Notes: a model not told the origin generated them from the letters alone. DNA of 51,191 nt from Gemmatimonadota bacterium (GCA_007125845.1 SLCK01000124.1:1-51191), one strand, 5' to 3'. Shown: positions 1 to 10,542, numbered from the stretch's first letter. Numbers and translations are program-made.

Positions 1-1
1 A

Positions 2-1057
2 GCCTCCATCGAACGGCACGGCGGTGCACACTTCGAGGACAGCAGGATCCGATTCGACTTCCGCGGCGACCTCTTCGAGGTGAACTGGGACGGAGGCGCC
101 TTCGAATACCGCAGAACCTATCTCGACGAAGAGGGACGAACGGTCGTCGACGTGATGGACAATGAGGGGACCCGGCGGGAGGTGGACGGCACCCCCGAGC
201 CCCTCGACGATCAGGCCCGCGGCAGCCTCGAGCTGACGGTGAACTCGACCGTCTACTTCGCCTTTCTCCCCTTCCGCCTCCAGGACCCCGCAGTGCGGCT
301 CCGGCGCCTGGAGCCGGCCACGGTCGCGGGTGAGCCCTACGAGAAGATCGAGGTCACCTTCGCGGAGGACGGGGGCGGGGAGGACTGGGAGGATCGATTC
401 CTCTACTGGTTCCACGCGGACGACCACACGCTCGACTACATGGCGTACCGATACTTTCGGGGAGACGGCGGCACCCGCTTCCGGCGGGCGGTGAACCGGC
501 GGGACGTCGGGGGACTCCTCCTCCAGGACTATGAGAACTACACCGCGGACCCGGCGATCGACGACATCGCGGAGTACGATCGCTTCCTGGAGGCGAACGA
601 CCTGGAGCTCGTGTCGATGGTCGAGATCGCAGATGTCCACGTGGAGCGCATCGACGGGACGGAAGCCGAAGCCGAGCTCGCCGGCGAGGAGCCGGCGGCG
701 GGACTCGAGGTGCAGCTCGGAATCGATCGACCCTCCTATTCGCCGGGCAGCGAGCTGCAAGCCATCCTGCGCGTGGTGAATCGCAGCGGAATTCCCGTCA
801 CCCTGGAGTTCCCATCGGCCCAGCGCTACGACCTTTTCATCGTCGGTAGGGACGGGGAGGAGGTGGCCCGGTGGAGCGCTGAGCAGGCCTTCGCGCAGGT
901 CCTCGGGGAGGAGACTCTCGAGCCGGGGGAAACGCTCGAGTTCGAGGAAACCCTCTCCGTCCCCGATCGACCCGACTCCTACGAGCTCCAGGGAATGATC
1001 TCTGCGCCCGAGGCCGATCTCTGGGCCCGATTGCCCTTCGAGGTGGCCGAGCCCTAG
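2..1057 (+). CDS. DUF6503 protein with C-terminal BsuPI-like domain (5' partial)
   Basis: The reading frame is open from the first bases of the window, so the N-terminus (probably a signal peptide) is missing. The visible start reads ASIERHGGAHFEDSRIRFDF, typical of the DUF6503 family of secreted proteins of unknown function in Bacteroidota/Gemmatimonadota. From about residue 235 of the visible part, a beta-sandwich-like segment (PSYSPGSELQAILRVVNRSG, then LEPGETLEFEETL) resembles the BsuPI intracellular-protease-inhibitor fold. The two domains are fused in one frame without a break. The stop overlaps the stop of the convergent dehydrogenase gene by 4 bp. The first in-frame ATG at 80 is internal to the conserved domain and is not the true start. 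The role is unknown; a periplasmic or surface location is inferred. Confidence 0.8.
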   Translation, partial: ASIERHGGAHFEDSRIRFDFRGDLFEVNWDGGAFEYRRTYLDEEGRTVVDVMDNEGTRREVDGTPEPLDDQARGSLELTVNSTVYFAFLPFRLQDPAVRLRRLEPATVAGEPYEKIEVTFAEDGGGEDWEDRFLYWFHADDHTLDYMAYRYFRGDGGTRFRRAVNRRDVGGLLLQDYENYTADPAIDDIAEYDRFLEANDLELVSMVEIADVHVERIDGTEAEAELAGEEPAAGLEVQLGIDRPSYSPGSELQAILRVVNRSGIPVTLEFPSAQRYDLFIVGRDGEEVARWSAEQAFAQVLGEETLEPGETLEFEETLSVPDRPDSYELQGMISAPEADLWARLPFEVAEP

Positions 1058-1956
1058 GCCCCGCGGATCTCGAACCCCGCCAACCTCTCCAGGGCCTTTA
1101 CCAGCGCGTGATTCCCCTCTGCGCCGAGCCCGGCACGCTGCAGCGTCCGGTAGAGCTGTGAGACCATCCCCGCTCCGAGGAGGGGCACTCCAAGCTCGTC
1201 GGCGGCCTCGAGCGCGAGCCTGAGGTCCTTCTGCTGGAGGTCCACCGTGAACCCTGGACTCCAGTCTCGAGCGAGAACCTGCGGCCCCCTGTTCTCGAGC
1301 ATCCAGCTCCCGGCCGCCCCTCCCGTGATCGCCTCGAGGGCTCGGGCCGGCTCCGCGCCGGCCGCCTGGGCGAAGAGGAGACCCTCGGCCGCGGCGAGCA
1401 TGTTCACTACCACCACGATCTGGTTGACGAGCTTGACGGTCTGACCGGTCCCGATCGGGCCGACGTGGGTCACCTGCCGGCCCATGGCGCGCAGCGCCAG
1501 CATGGCACGCTCCAGCGAATCCGCCTCCCCTCCCACCATGATGCTCAGGGTGCCCTTCTCCGCACCCTCGCTGCCGCCCGAGACGGGGGCATCCAGCATC
1601 GCAACGCCCCGCTCCTCGAGGCGCTCCGCGATCCGTCTCGTCACCCGTGGGCTGATCGTGCTCATCTCGACGAGGAGAGACCCGGCTGCCGCCCCCTCGG
1701 CGATCCCATCGGGGCCCAGGACGACCTCCTCCACGTCGGGAGTATCGCTCACACAAGTGAAGACGATGTCGCAGTCGCGCGCCAACTCCGCCGGACTTCC
1801 GGAGTGGTGCGCGCCGGCATCGACCAGGGGCTGCATCCGTTCCCGGGTCCGGTTCCAGACCCTCACGGGAAAGCCCGCCTCGAGCAGGTTGCGGGCCATT
1901 CCCCGTCCCATGATTCCCAGCCCCACGAAACCGAGAGACTCGCGAACTTCCTTCAT
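1054..1956 (-). CDS. NAD(P)-dependent beta-hydroxyacid dehydrogenase (3-hydroxyisobutyrate dehydrogenase family)
   Basis: This 300-residue protein has the full family layout. The Rossmann motif GLGIMG is at 12-17, Asn35-Arg36 after strand beta-2 suggests preference for NADP(H), and the substrate-binding motif DAPVSGG is at 122-128. The catalytic lysine is Lys175 within GQTVKLVNQ. The family oxidises short beta-hydroxyacids (3-hydroxyisobutyrate, tartronate semialdehyde, glyoxylate-type substrates) in the cytosol. The exact substrate cannot be read from the sequence and no pathway neighbours help. It converges on the DUF6503 gene with a 4-bp overlap. The ATG at 1956 gives a normal family length. 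Confidence 0.92.
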   Translation of the reverse strand: MKEVRESLGFVGLGIMGRGMARNLLEAGFPVRVWNRTRERMQPLVDAGAHHSGSPAELARDCDIVFTCVSDTPDVEEVVLGPDGIAEGAAAGSLLVEMSTISPRVTRRIAERLEERGVAMLDAPVSGGSEGAEKGTLSIMVGGEADSLERAMLALRAMGRQVTHVGPIGTGQTVKLVNQIVVVVNMLAAAEGLLFAQAAGAEPARALEAITGGAAGSWMLENRGPQVLARDWSPGFTVDLQQKDLRLALEAADELGVPLLGAGMVSQLYRTLQRAGLGAEGNHALVKALERLAGFEIRGA

Positions 1957-2047
1957 CTTGAATACGCTCCTGGTCTGGTTCGGCCCCTACCCTCATCGGT
2001 GCGACGAACCCCAACATGCGCCTTCCCTCGAAGCCGTGGCAAACCGG

Positions 2048-3064
2048 ATGTCCCGTTTCAGAGCCGCATGGCTCTTCCTCGTCGTCCTCGCAGCGGGCCT
2101 CCTCCTGGTGTGCTGGTCGACGATGATCTCGATGCCCGGGCATTCCTATGATGGGCCCGTCCTCCCCCTCGAGGCCGACGAGGCGGTCGTCCGGGACCGT
2201 CTGCAGGACCACGTGCGCGCCCTCGCCGAGGAGATCGGGGAGCGGAACGCGGCCAGGCCCGAGGCGCTGGAAGAGGCGGCGCGCTACGTCGAGGCGCAGA
2301 TCGAGTCGCACGGCTACGAGGTCCGATCGCTGCCCTTCGAGTATCAGGGCGGCCGATTCCGGAACCTGGAGACCACGATCCGTGGAACGACCCGTCCTGA
2401 AGAGATCGTCCTCGTGGGGGCGCACTACGACTCGGCACCAGGCTCCCCTGGAGCCAACGACAACGCGAGCGGCGTGGCCGTCCTCCTCGAGCTCGCCCGC
2501 TCCCTGGCGTCGCCGGCGCTCGACCGCACCGTCAGGTTCGTGGCCTTCACCAACGAAGAGCCGCCCTTCTTCGAGACCCCCGGAATGGGAAGCCGGGTAT
2601 ATGCCCACGCCGCCGCGGAGCGCGGCGACCGAATCACGGCGATGATCTCCCTCGAGACCGTCGGCTACTACTCGGAGGAACCCGGGAGCCAGAGCTACCC
2701 TTTCCCGCTCAGCCTCTTCTACCCGAGCCGCGGAGAGTTCATCGGATTCGTGGGAAATGTCCGCTCCCGGGATCTGGTGCGCCGGAGCCTTCGGGTATTC
2801 CGCGACACCGCTCCCCTTCCCTCGGAAGGGGCGGCCGTACCCGGAGCCATCCCGGGGGTGGGCTGGTCGGACCACTCATCCTTCTGGCGGCACGGCTATC
2901 CCGCGATCATGATCACCGACACCGCCCTCTTCCGCTACCCGCACTACCACCTCTCCTCGGATAGACCGGAGCACCTGGACTTCGGGCGGATGGTCAGGGT
3001 CCTGCAGGGGATGGAGGCCGTGGTCCGCGAGCTCGCTACCGCCCCTTCTTCAACAAACTTCTAG
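2048..3064 (+). CDS. M28 family zinc metallopeptidase, membrane-anchored or secreted
   Basis: The ATG at 2048 gives a 338-residue protein beginning with an Arg-containing N-terminus and a hydrophobic stretch (residues 7-22) that acts as a signal anchor. An upstream in-frame extension lacks protein-like composition. The M28 (aminopeptidase Y/S-like) metal-site motifs are present: GAHYDS with His126 and Asp128, NDNASG with the bridging Asp138, and the glutamates in FTNEEPPF (170-171). The final His region is GWSDHSSFWRHGYPAIM. These enzymes carry two Zn ions and release N-terminal amino acids or process peptides outside the cytoplasm. It is followed 107 bp later by an M23 peptidase on the same strand, suggesting an envelope or peptide-scavenging context. 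Confidence 0.9.
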   Translation: MSRFRAAWLFLVVLAAGLLLVCWSTMISMPGHSYDGPVLPLEADEAVVRDRLQDHVRALAEEIGERNAARPEALEEAARYVEAQIESHGYEVRSLPFEYQGGRFRNLETTIRGTTRPEEIVLVGAHYDSAPGSPGANDNASGVAVLLELARSLASPALDRTVRFVAFTNEEPPFFETPGMGSRVYAHAAAERGDRITAMISLETVGYYSEEPGSQSYPFPLSLFYPSRGEFIGFVGNVRSRDLVRRSLRVFRDTAPLPSEGAAVPGAIPGVGWSDHSSFWRHGYPAIMITDTALFRYPHYHLSSDRPEHLDFGRMVRVLQGMEAVVRELATAPSSTNF

Positions 3065-3170
3065 GGTGCCCGGTCCACGTTTTACCAGGCGTCATCTCTT
3101 ACACGATCTCCCCGGTGGCCCTGTCGAGGCCGTGGAACTCCCTTTCCTCCCGGGACGTACGGAAGATGTC

Positions 3171-4438
3171 ATGTCCAACACACCGATCTGCATTCGCGCT
3201 CCGGAACGGCCCCGGGAAGGAGGGCGGGCGCCGACTCGAGCTCCGGCCCGGGCCGCATCCTTGGCGGCGCTCGGGCTCGTCCTCTCCGTCGGTGCCTGCG
3301 AACCCGTCGCGCATGTCGTCCTGGAACGCGCTCCCGGCGAGACGCCGCACGAGGAATACCGGCTCTCCCTCGAGGATGCAGGGCTGCTCGGCACCGCGCT
3401 GGGATCGGAGTGGCTCCAGGCTTCACGAGAGGCACTCGAGGAGCCCCAGTTCCTCTCGCTCCCCTATCGGGAGGAGGGACTGCTCCCCCTCCGGGAGGCG
3501 ACCGCGCTTGGGTTCTCGATCTCGGCGGACCGCGGCCAGCGGATCCGAGCCGAGCTGGAGATGCTCGAGAGCGAGGAAGACCCCGCACTCTTCGTGGATC
3601 TCTTCCGCGTCGCGGGCGGTGAGGGAGGGGAGCTCCGTCACCTCGTGGCCAGCGGACCGGGCAGCAGAACGGTCGACTTCGAGGCCCGTGTCTCGGGGGA
3701 GTACCTCCTCCGACTCCAACCCGAGCTTCTGAGGGGAGGCCGCTACCGCCTCACGGTGGAGCTCCTGCCCGGGATGGCCTTCCCGGTAGAGGGGAGTGGC
3801 ATGCGGGACATCGGGAGCGGCTTCGGCGCATCGCGCGACGGGGGGCGCCGGGAGCACCACGGAGTCGATGTCTTCGCATCCCGCGGAACGCCCGTCGTCT
3901 CGGCAACGGAAGGCACCGTGCGTCGGGTCTCCGAGACGCCGATCGGTGGGAAGGTGGTGTGGATCCGGGACGAGGCGGTGGGTCGGTCGCTCTACTACGC
4001 GCACCTGGACAGCCAGCTCGTCGCGGAGGGAGCCCGGGTGCAGCCCGGCGACACGCTGGGCCTGGTCGGAAACACCGGAAACGCCCGCACGACCCCTCCC
4101 CACCTTCACTTCGGGGTCTATGCGCAGGGAGAAGGTCCGATCGACCCCATGCCCTTCATCCGCGATCCCGGTGGCCCTCTTCCACCCCTACCCGCCACCC
4201 TCGGCGGCGTCGGGGAATGGGGCAGAACGATCTCCGATGGAGCCCGCGTCAGAAGTCGCCCCACGACCTCGAGCACCACCGTGGCCGAGCTCCCGCAGAA
4301 CGCCTCGCTCGAGATCGTGGCCGCAGTCGGGGATTGGCGGAGGGTCCGCCTCCCGGACGGGAGGCGGGGATTCGTATCGGCTTCCCTGGTGGAAGGAATC
4401 GAGGAGCTCCTCGACGAAGAGGAGATCCTGGCGCTAGC

Positions 4439-4460
<22 letters not shown>
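3171..4460 (+). CDS. M23 family peptidoglycan endopeptidase lipoprotein with C-terminal SH3-like domain
   Basis: The chosen ATG at 3171 is preceded by GGAAG and leads into a lipoprotein signal whose lipobox ends LSVGAC (Cys43). A longer in-frame form starting at 3066 would bury the signal. The LytM/M23 core follows with HHGVD (His230, Asp233) and HLHFGV (His311, His313), the zinc ligands and catalytic His of lysostaphin-type endopeptidases that cut peptide cross-bridges in murein. Residues about 350-425 resemble a bacterial SH3 domain (ARVRSRPTTSSTTVAEL ... GDWRRVRLPDGRRGFV). All catalytic positions are intact, so it is probably active rather than an EnvC-like activator. The 3' end overlaps the threonine deaminase gene by 22 bp in a convergent arrangement. 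Confidence 0.9.
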
Positions 4461-5950
<1,490 letters not shown>

Positions 5951-6051
5951 GGCGCAATAAACGGTAGCGAGACCTTCGCCCCGGGAACAGAGGGAGGGCT
6001 TCCCGGGTCGGAAATCCTCTGCCCCGACACTACTTCGCAATCGAGCCAGGC

Positions 6052-6780
6052 ATGCTTCGATTCCTCAAGAGAATCCTCGGCCTCTCCGGGAGCTCGCCCC
6101 CATCGGAGGGAGGTGCGCGCCAACGCGTACAGCGAACTGGAGCCGGCCACGAGCTTGCGAACGCGCGGGAGCGGCTTTCGGCGGCCGAGTCCGGCACGCG
6201 GGAGCAAGCCAGGGCGATGAATCGGCTGGCGGACGCCCACATTACGGCGGGAGACCGGGATGCGGGGCTGCGCTACTACGGTTCGAGCATTGATGCGCAC
6301 ATGCAGCTCGGCGAATTCGACGCCGCCACTGCCATCTGCCGAAAGGTGCTTCGGCTGGAACCCGGAGTCGTACGCGCCCGGTGCACGCTCGCATGGCTCA
6401 GCCTCGGGAAGGGACTCATCGAGATGGCTAGAGAGCATGTGGACGAGTACGTGTCGGCGGCCCGCGAGGCGGGTCGCGAGGAGATGGCGGTCCAGCAACT
6501 CCGTCTCATGGCCCAGTACGTGGAGGACCCGCCCTTTCGATCCCACCTCTCGCGGCGGCTCGAGGAGCTGGGTGACGCGGACGGTGCGCGCACGATCGAC
6601 GCCGAGCCCGGGCGAAGCGATTCTCCGGGGGTCCGGGGCGTGACCTGGGATCCCGTCGTCTTTGCCGCCCTCCTCACTCCGGAGGAGCTGAGCGAAGCGC
6701 GAGCCAAGGGACTCGACATCCGGACGCCCCCGCCGACCCGCGACGATGAGCTGCCCCTCTACCGGCCTACCGAAGATTGA
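6052..6780 (+). CDS. Tetratricopeptide-repeat protein
   Basis: The product has 242 residues. After a basic, hydrophobic N-terminus (MLRFLKRILGLSG) comes a charged region and at least two TPR-like helical pairs around residues 40-150 (ARAMNRLADAHITAGDRDAGLRYY-like and FDAATAICRKVLRLEPGVVRAR). These are typical protein-protein interaction repeats. The last 50 residues (LTPEELSEARAKGLDI and an acidic tail) have no recognisable domain. It is divergent from ilvA, with a 101-bp spacer that must hold both promoters. No enzymatic motif is present and the function is unknown. Codon use matches its neighbours. Confidence 0.8.
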   Translation: MLRFLKRILGLSGSSPPSEGGARQRVQRTGAGHELANARERLSAAESGTREQARAMNRLADAHITAGDRDAGLRYYGSSIDAHMQLGEFDAATAICRKVLRLEPGVVRARCTLAWLSLGKGLIEMAREHVDEYVSAAREAGREEMAVQQLRLMAQYVEDPPFRSHLSRRLEELGDADGARTIDAEPGRSDSPGVRGVTWDPVVFAALLTPEELSEARAKGLDIRTPPPTRDDELPLYRPTED

Positions 6781-6835
6781 GCCGGTCCGAGTGGTCACCC
6801 CGGAGGCGCGGTACGAACCGAACGGCTCCGTGAAG

Positions 6836-7954
6836 CTATTCGACGAGCACCTCCTCGAGCGTGCCGAGCAGCCTCTCCAGCGCAGCGAGGTCGTGCTCGC
6901 CCATGTGCCCGATCCGGATCGCTCCTTCCTTCATGGCCCCGTATCCCGTCGCCAGCACGTAGCCCCTGGCCCTCATGCGGTCGCGCACGTCGGTACCGGA
7001 GTGTGTCTCGGGAAGGGCGACGCACGTCACCGTCGGGGAACGGTATCCAACGGGGGCGAAGACGGAGAGCTCCAGCCCGCGCTCCTCCCGAAGGCCGTCG
7101 ACCCAGGCCCAGGTTCGCTCGGCCATCCGCCGGTGCCGGTCCCAGCGCGCCTCCAACCCTTCCCTGCGGATTCGATCGAGCTGCACCTCCAGGGCGTACA
7201 TGAGGGATAGTGCCGGAGTGCTCGGAGTCTGAAGTCTCTCCAGCTTGCGGGCGTGCTGCGTGAGGTCGAAGTACAGGCCCTTTCCTGGCGCGGCCGCCGC
7301 GCGCGCCGCCATCCGCTCCGAAGCCACTCCGAAGGCGAGCCCCGGGGGAAGCGCGAGCGCCTTTTGCGAGCCCGTGAGCGCGAAGTCGAGGCCCCATTCG
7401 TCGGTGAGAAGTGGCGCCCCACCGAGGCCCGACACCGAATCCACGAGGAGAAGCACGTCGTCGAATTCACGCACCGCTTCGGCCAGCTCCCGGACCGGGT
7501 TGAGCATGCCGGTGGAAGTCTCGGAGTGGACGACCGAGACGGTGTCGAATCGCCCCGACCGGAGGCGCTCCACGACGTCCGCCGGGTCGTGGGGCCGGTC
7601 CCCGGGCGTCTCGAGCCGCTCCACAGGAATCGCGCTCGCCTCCGCGATCCTGGCGAAGCGTTCCGAGAAGGCCCCGTTGACAAGAGCGAGCAAACCCCCG
7701 CGCACCCCGTTCCTGACCCCTGCCTCCATCAGGCCGGTTGCGGAGGAAGTGCTCACGAAGACGGCGCGCTCGGTCCGAAAGAGGAGCCGCAACCCCTCCT
7801 GCAGCCGCGCCATGAGCGATTCGATCTCCGCTCCCCGATGTCCGATCATAGGTCGAAGCTGAGCCGCGAGCACATCGGGGTGGACCTCGGTCGGTCCCGG
7901 TAGGAAGAACCGACCAGACTCAGCCGACTTGAACTCGGAATGGGACTCCACCAC
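6836..7954 (-). CDS. Class V aminotransferase (alanine-glyoxylate / serine-pyruvate type)
   Basis: The product has 372 residues with the GRFFLPGPTEVHP opening characteristic of alanine-glyoxylate and serine-pyruvate aminotransferases. It contains MIGHRG, a PLP-contact Asp in LLLVDSVSGLGG (about 172), and the Schiff-base lysine Lys198 in ALTGSQKAL. The enzyme moves an amino group from alanine or serine to glyoxylate or a related 2-oxoacid. The start is GTG at 7954 because a strong GAGGAG site (7965-7970) lies 10 nt upstream. Extending to 8050 adds 32 residues unlike the family. The neighbours do not pin down the pathway; some relatives are aspartate aminotransferase or phosphonate aminotransferase-like. 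Confidence 0.9.
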   Translation of the reverse strand: MVESHSEFKSAESGRFFLPGPTEVHPDVLAAQLRPMIGHRGAEIESLMARLQEGLRLLFRTERAVFVSTSSATGLMEAGVRNGVRGGLLALVNGAFSERFARIAEASAIPVERLETPGDRPHDPADVVERLRSGRFDTVSVVHSETSTGMLNPVRELAEAVREFDDVLLLVDSVSGLGGAPLLTDEWGLDFALTGSQKALALPPGLAFGVASERMAARAAAAPGKGLYFDLTQHARKLERLQTPSTPALSLMYALEVQLDRIRREGLEARWDRHRRMAERTWAWVDGLREERGLELSVFAPVGYRSPTVTCVALPETHSGTDVRDRMRARGYVLATGYGAMKEGAIRIGHMGEHDLAALERLLGTLEEVLVE

Positions 7955-8108
7955 CGTTTCACTTCTCCTCAGCCCGGTCCCGGGCAGTCTCGGGAACGAT
8001 TCCACCTGATTGACACTCTCGAAGGTAATCGAGGCGTGGCTACCGACCACCCCGGACCGCCGTTGGGTCCGGACCCTTTCCCGGAGAGCTTGTGTACCGA
8101 AAGCCCGC

Positions 8109-8146
8109 GCCGACGGGCCCTTTTCCCTGGCCTGCCGGCCCTTTTT
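8109..8146 (+). terminator. Terminator-like hairpin in the leader of a DUF5916 gene
   Basis: An 11-position stem pairs 8109-8119 with 8129-8139 (one mismatch, one G-T wobble). It encloses a 9-nt loop and is followed by T5 at 8142-8146. No gene ends on the plus strand just upstream, since the upstream gene is divergent. The element therefore either insulates the -24/-12 promoter immediately downstream or acts as a leader attenuator. The tail CCTTTTTCTG is identical to that of the hairpin at 27613-27653. Confidence 0.5.
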
Positions 8147-8154
8147 CTGGGGCG

Positions 8155-8170
8155 CGGCACAGGGGTTGCT
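8155..8170 (+). promoter_or_regulatory. Putative sigma-54 (-24/-12) promoter
   Basis: The sequence CGGCAC-AGGGG-TTGCT matches the RpoN consensus TGGCAC-N5-TTGCW with one mismatch (T to C at the first position). The critical GG (8156-8157) and GC (8168-8169) dinucleotides have correct spacing. It lies about 55 nt before the GTG start of the DUF5916 gene, giving a plausible leader. No experimental support is available. Confidence 0.55.
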
Positions 8171-8223
8171 GGGCGGTGGCTTCGCCGGAGACCGTATTCA
8201 TCGAGATCGGAGAGTGTGACCGA

Positions 8224-10530
8224 GTGAAGAAGATCAATTCGAGCCGCTCGGCGGGAGGAAGCCTGGTCGCTGTAGGGATTCTCCTCGCGTTCCCCTTGTT
8301 GCCAGGCCCCTCGACCGCGCTCGGAAATGGTGCGCTGCACGCCCTCCAGAACGCCGCACAGCCGACCGGGAGCCCCGAGGTCCCCACGGTCCGCGCCCAT
8401 CGGCTGGGACCTGACGACGACATCGTCATCGACGGCCACCTCGACGAACCGATCTGGTTCGAGGCAGAGCCGATCACGGAGTTGCACCAGGAGGAGCCCG
8501 TCGAAGGCGGGACGCCATCCGAGCCCTCGGAGATCTATGTCCTCTACGACGAGGACCATCTCTATATCGGAGCGATCCTCTACGACTCCGATCCTTCCGG
8601 GGTAATCGCGCACAAGCGCCTGCGGAACGACGGCCTGGGCACCGACGACCGCTTCATGTGGCTGCTCGACACCTTCAACGACGGCCGCACGGGCTATTTC
8701 TTCGAGACGAATCCCGCCGGGCTGATGGGTGACGGCATCATCTCGGGCAGCGGGCTGAACAAGTCGTGGGACGGGATCTGGGACATCCGGACCCAGGTCA
8801 CCGACATCGGGTGGACCGTCGAGATCCGCATCCCCTTCAGCACCCTCAACTTCGATCCGACCGCCGATGCCTGGGGAATCAACTTTCAGCGGACCATCCG
8901 TCGCAAGAACGAGGAAATGCGTTGGAGTGGTTGGCGTCGGAACCAGCGGCTCACCCGTCCGAGCGACGCCGGCCGGCTGGTGGGGCTCGAGGGGATCTCG
9001 CAGGGAGTGGGGCTCGAAGTGAAGCCGTACGTGTCGGGGAACTGGTCCAACTCGCCCCAACTCGACGACCCCCGGGACGCGAACTCCAAGATGGGAGGGG
9101 ATCTCCAGTACAACCTCACCCCGAGCCTCAGGGCTGCGGTCTCGTTCAACACGGACTTCGCGGAGGTAGAGGTCGACAACCGCCTCGTGAACCTGTCCCG
9201 CTTTCCGGTCTCCTTCCCGGAACGGAGAGACTTCTTCCTCGAGGGTTCGGGCGTCTTCGGGTTCGCGCCCCGCCAGGGGGTCGACGCCTTCTTCAGTCGA
9301 CGCATCGGACTCGTACAGGGAGAAGAGATCCCGATCCGCCTGGGTGCCCGGCTGGCCGGGCAGGTCGGGCCGTACGACCTCGGATTCTTCCAGGTCAGGA
9401 CCGGACGAGGTGAGCCGGTCCTCCTCGACGGCACCACCCCACACGCGACGCCGGCCGAAGACTTCACGGCGGCCCGGGTTCGGCGTGGGGTGTTCTCGCA
9501 GTCACACGTGGGGGCAATCTACACCCGGCGGGCCACCCATGAGGTCGAGGTCGAGAGCCCCCCGGACCGGCACACGCTCGGCTTCGACTTCGACTTCACC
9601 ACGTCGCAGTTCCGCGACCGATTCAACCTGCAGTTCGAGGGATTCTTCCTCTGGCACACCGATCCGATCCGCGAAGGAAGCTCCAGCTTCGCGGATCGCC
9701 GCTCCAGGGGCGTGCGTTTCAACTTCCCGAACGACGTGTTGCGCTTCCACGCCTCGCTCAGGGATTTCGGGGACGCGGTCGAACCGGCGGTGGGCTTCAT
9801 TCGCCGCAACGGGTACCGACGCTTCCAGCCCACCCTGGGCTACCATCCCCGGGTGGAGAGCCTGGACTGGCTCAGGCAGATCGACTGGGATGTCGCGTTC
9901 GAGTACCTGACGGGTCTGGAGGGGACCCTGCTGACCCGCGAGTTCGATGTGACCGTGCTCGGCCTCAACTTCGAGAGCGGCGATCGGGCTTCCATCGAGA
10001 GCACGCAACGCTTCGAGCGGCTCAGGAGCCCCTTCGCGATCAGAAGCGGCATCGAGATCCCCGCCGACGGCTACGACACGACGGAATGGAGCCTCTCGCT
10101 CAGGTCCGCCGGTCGGAGAGCGGTCTCGGGGAACGTCAGTCTCTCCCGGGGCGGATTCTGGTCCGGGACTCGGCGGCAGCTCGCCACCGGAGCCACGGTG
10201 CGTCCTCTCCCGGGGGTGAGCTTCGGTGGGGAGTACGAGCGCAACGAGGTCCGGCTCGAACAAGGAGAATTCGACACGAACCTGGTGCGATTCTCCGGTG
10301 AGTGGGGGATCACACCGCTCCAGACCGTCACGACGTCCATTCAGTACGACGACATCAGCGAGGTGGTCGGCCTCTACTCCCGAGTGCGCTGGACGGTGAC
10401 CCCGGGCAACGACATCTACTTCGTGTACACCCACAACTGGCGCAACGACGCCGAGCGACTCTTTGATCGCCACCTGAGCACGCTGTCACAGGGTGCCGCC
10501 GTCAAGGTGAACTACACCTACCGATTCTGA
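8224..10530 (+). CDS. DUF5916 outer-membrane beta-barrel protein with CBM9-like N-terminus (paralogue 1)
   Basis: The product has 768 residues and begins at a GTG 9 nt after GGAGAG. An N-terminal signal (SLVAVGILLAFPLLPG) is followed by a CBM9-like domain starting at IVIDGHLDEPIWFEAEPI (mature region about 60-240). The DUF5916 barrel follows, with the family signature FNTDFAEVEVDNRLVNLSRF and FPERRDFFLEGSG around residues 305-345. The protein ends in an aromatic C-terminal residue (YTYRF), as expected for an outer-membrane barrel. The family is abundant in Gemmatimonadota and Bacteroidota; its function is not established, and surface carbohydrate or peptide handling is an inference. It is transcribed alone, preceded by a -24/-12 element and a leader hairpin. 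Confidence 0.88.
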   Translation: MKKINSSRSAGGSLVAVGILLAFPLLPGPSTALGNGALHALQNAAQPTGSPEVPTVRAHRLGPDDDIVIDGHLDEPIWFEAEPITELHQEEPVEGGTPSEPSEIYVLYDEDHLYIGAILYDSDPSGVIAHKRLRNDGLGTDDRFMWLLDTFNDGRTGYFFETNPAGLMGDGIISGSGLNKSWDGIWDIRTQVTDIGWTVEIRIPFSTLNFDPTADAWGINFQRTIRRKNEEMRWSGWRRNQRLTRPSDAGRLVGLEGISQGVGLEVKPYVSGNWSNSPQLDDPRDANSKMGGDLQYNLTPSLRAAVSFNTDFAEVEVDNRLVNLSRFPVSFPERRDFFLEGSGVFGFAPRQGVDAFFSRRIGLVQGEEIPIRLGARLAGQVGPYDLGFFQVRTGRGEPVLLDGTTPHATPAEDFTAARVRRGVFSQSHVGAIYTRRATHEVEVESPPDRHTLGFDFDFTTSQFRDRFNLQFEGFFLWHTDPIREGSSSFADRRSRGVRFNFPNDVLRFHASLRDFGDAVEPAVGFIRRNGYRRFQPTLGYHPRVESLDWLRQIDWDVAFEYLTGLEGTLLTREFDVTVLGLNFESGDRASIESTQRFERLRSPFAIRSGIEIPADGYDTTEWSLSLRSAGRRAVSGNVSLSRGGFWSGTRRQLATGATVRPLPGVSFGGEYERNEVRLEQGEFDTNLVRFSGEWGITPLQTVTTSIQYDDISEVVGLYSRVRWTVTPGNDIYFVYTHNWRNDAERLFDRHLSTLSQGAAVKVNYTYRF

Positions 10531-10542
10531 GCGCATCGCTCA
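10528..10542. repeat. Inverted repeat spanning two convergent stop codons
   Basis: TGAGCG-CAT-CGCTCA is a perfect 6-bp inverted repeat. Its left arm begins with the TGA stop of the plus-strand DUF5916 gene and its right arm holds the TGA stop of the minus-strand transglycosylase gene. It could be the hairpin of a bidirectional terminator, but neither side has a T-tract. Confidence 0.5.

Noticed and set aside
7969-9444. Minus-strand open frame of about 490 codons
   Set aside because: It is antisense to DUF5916 paralogue 1 and lacks a protein-like composition.
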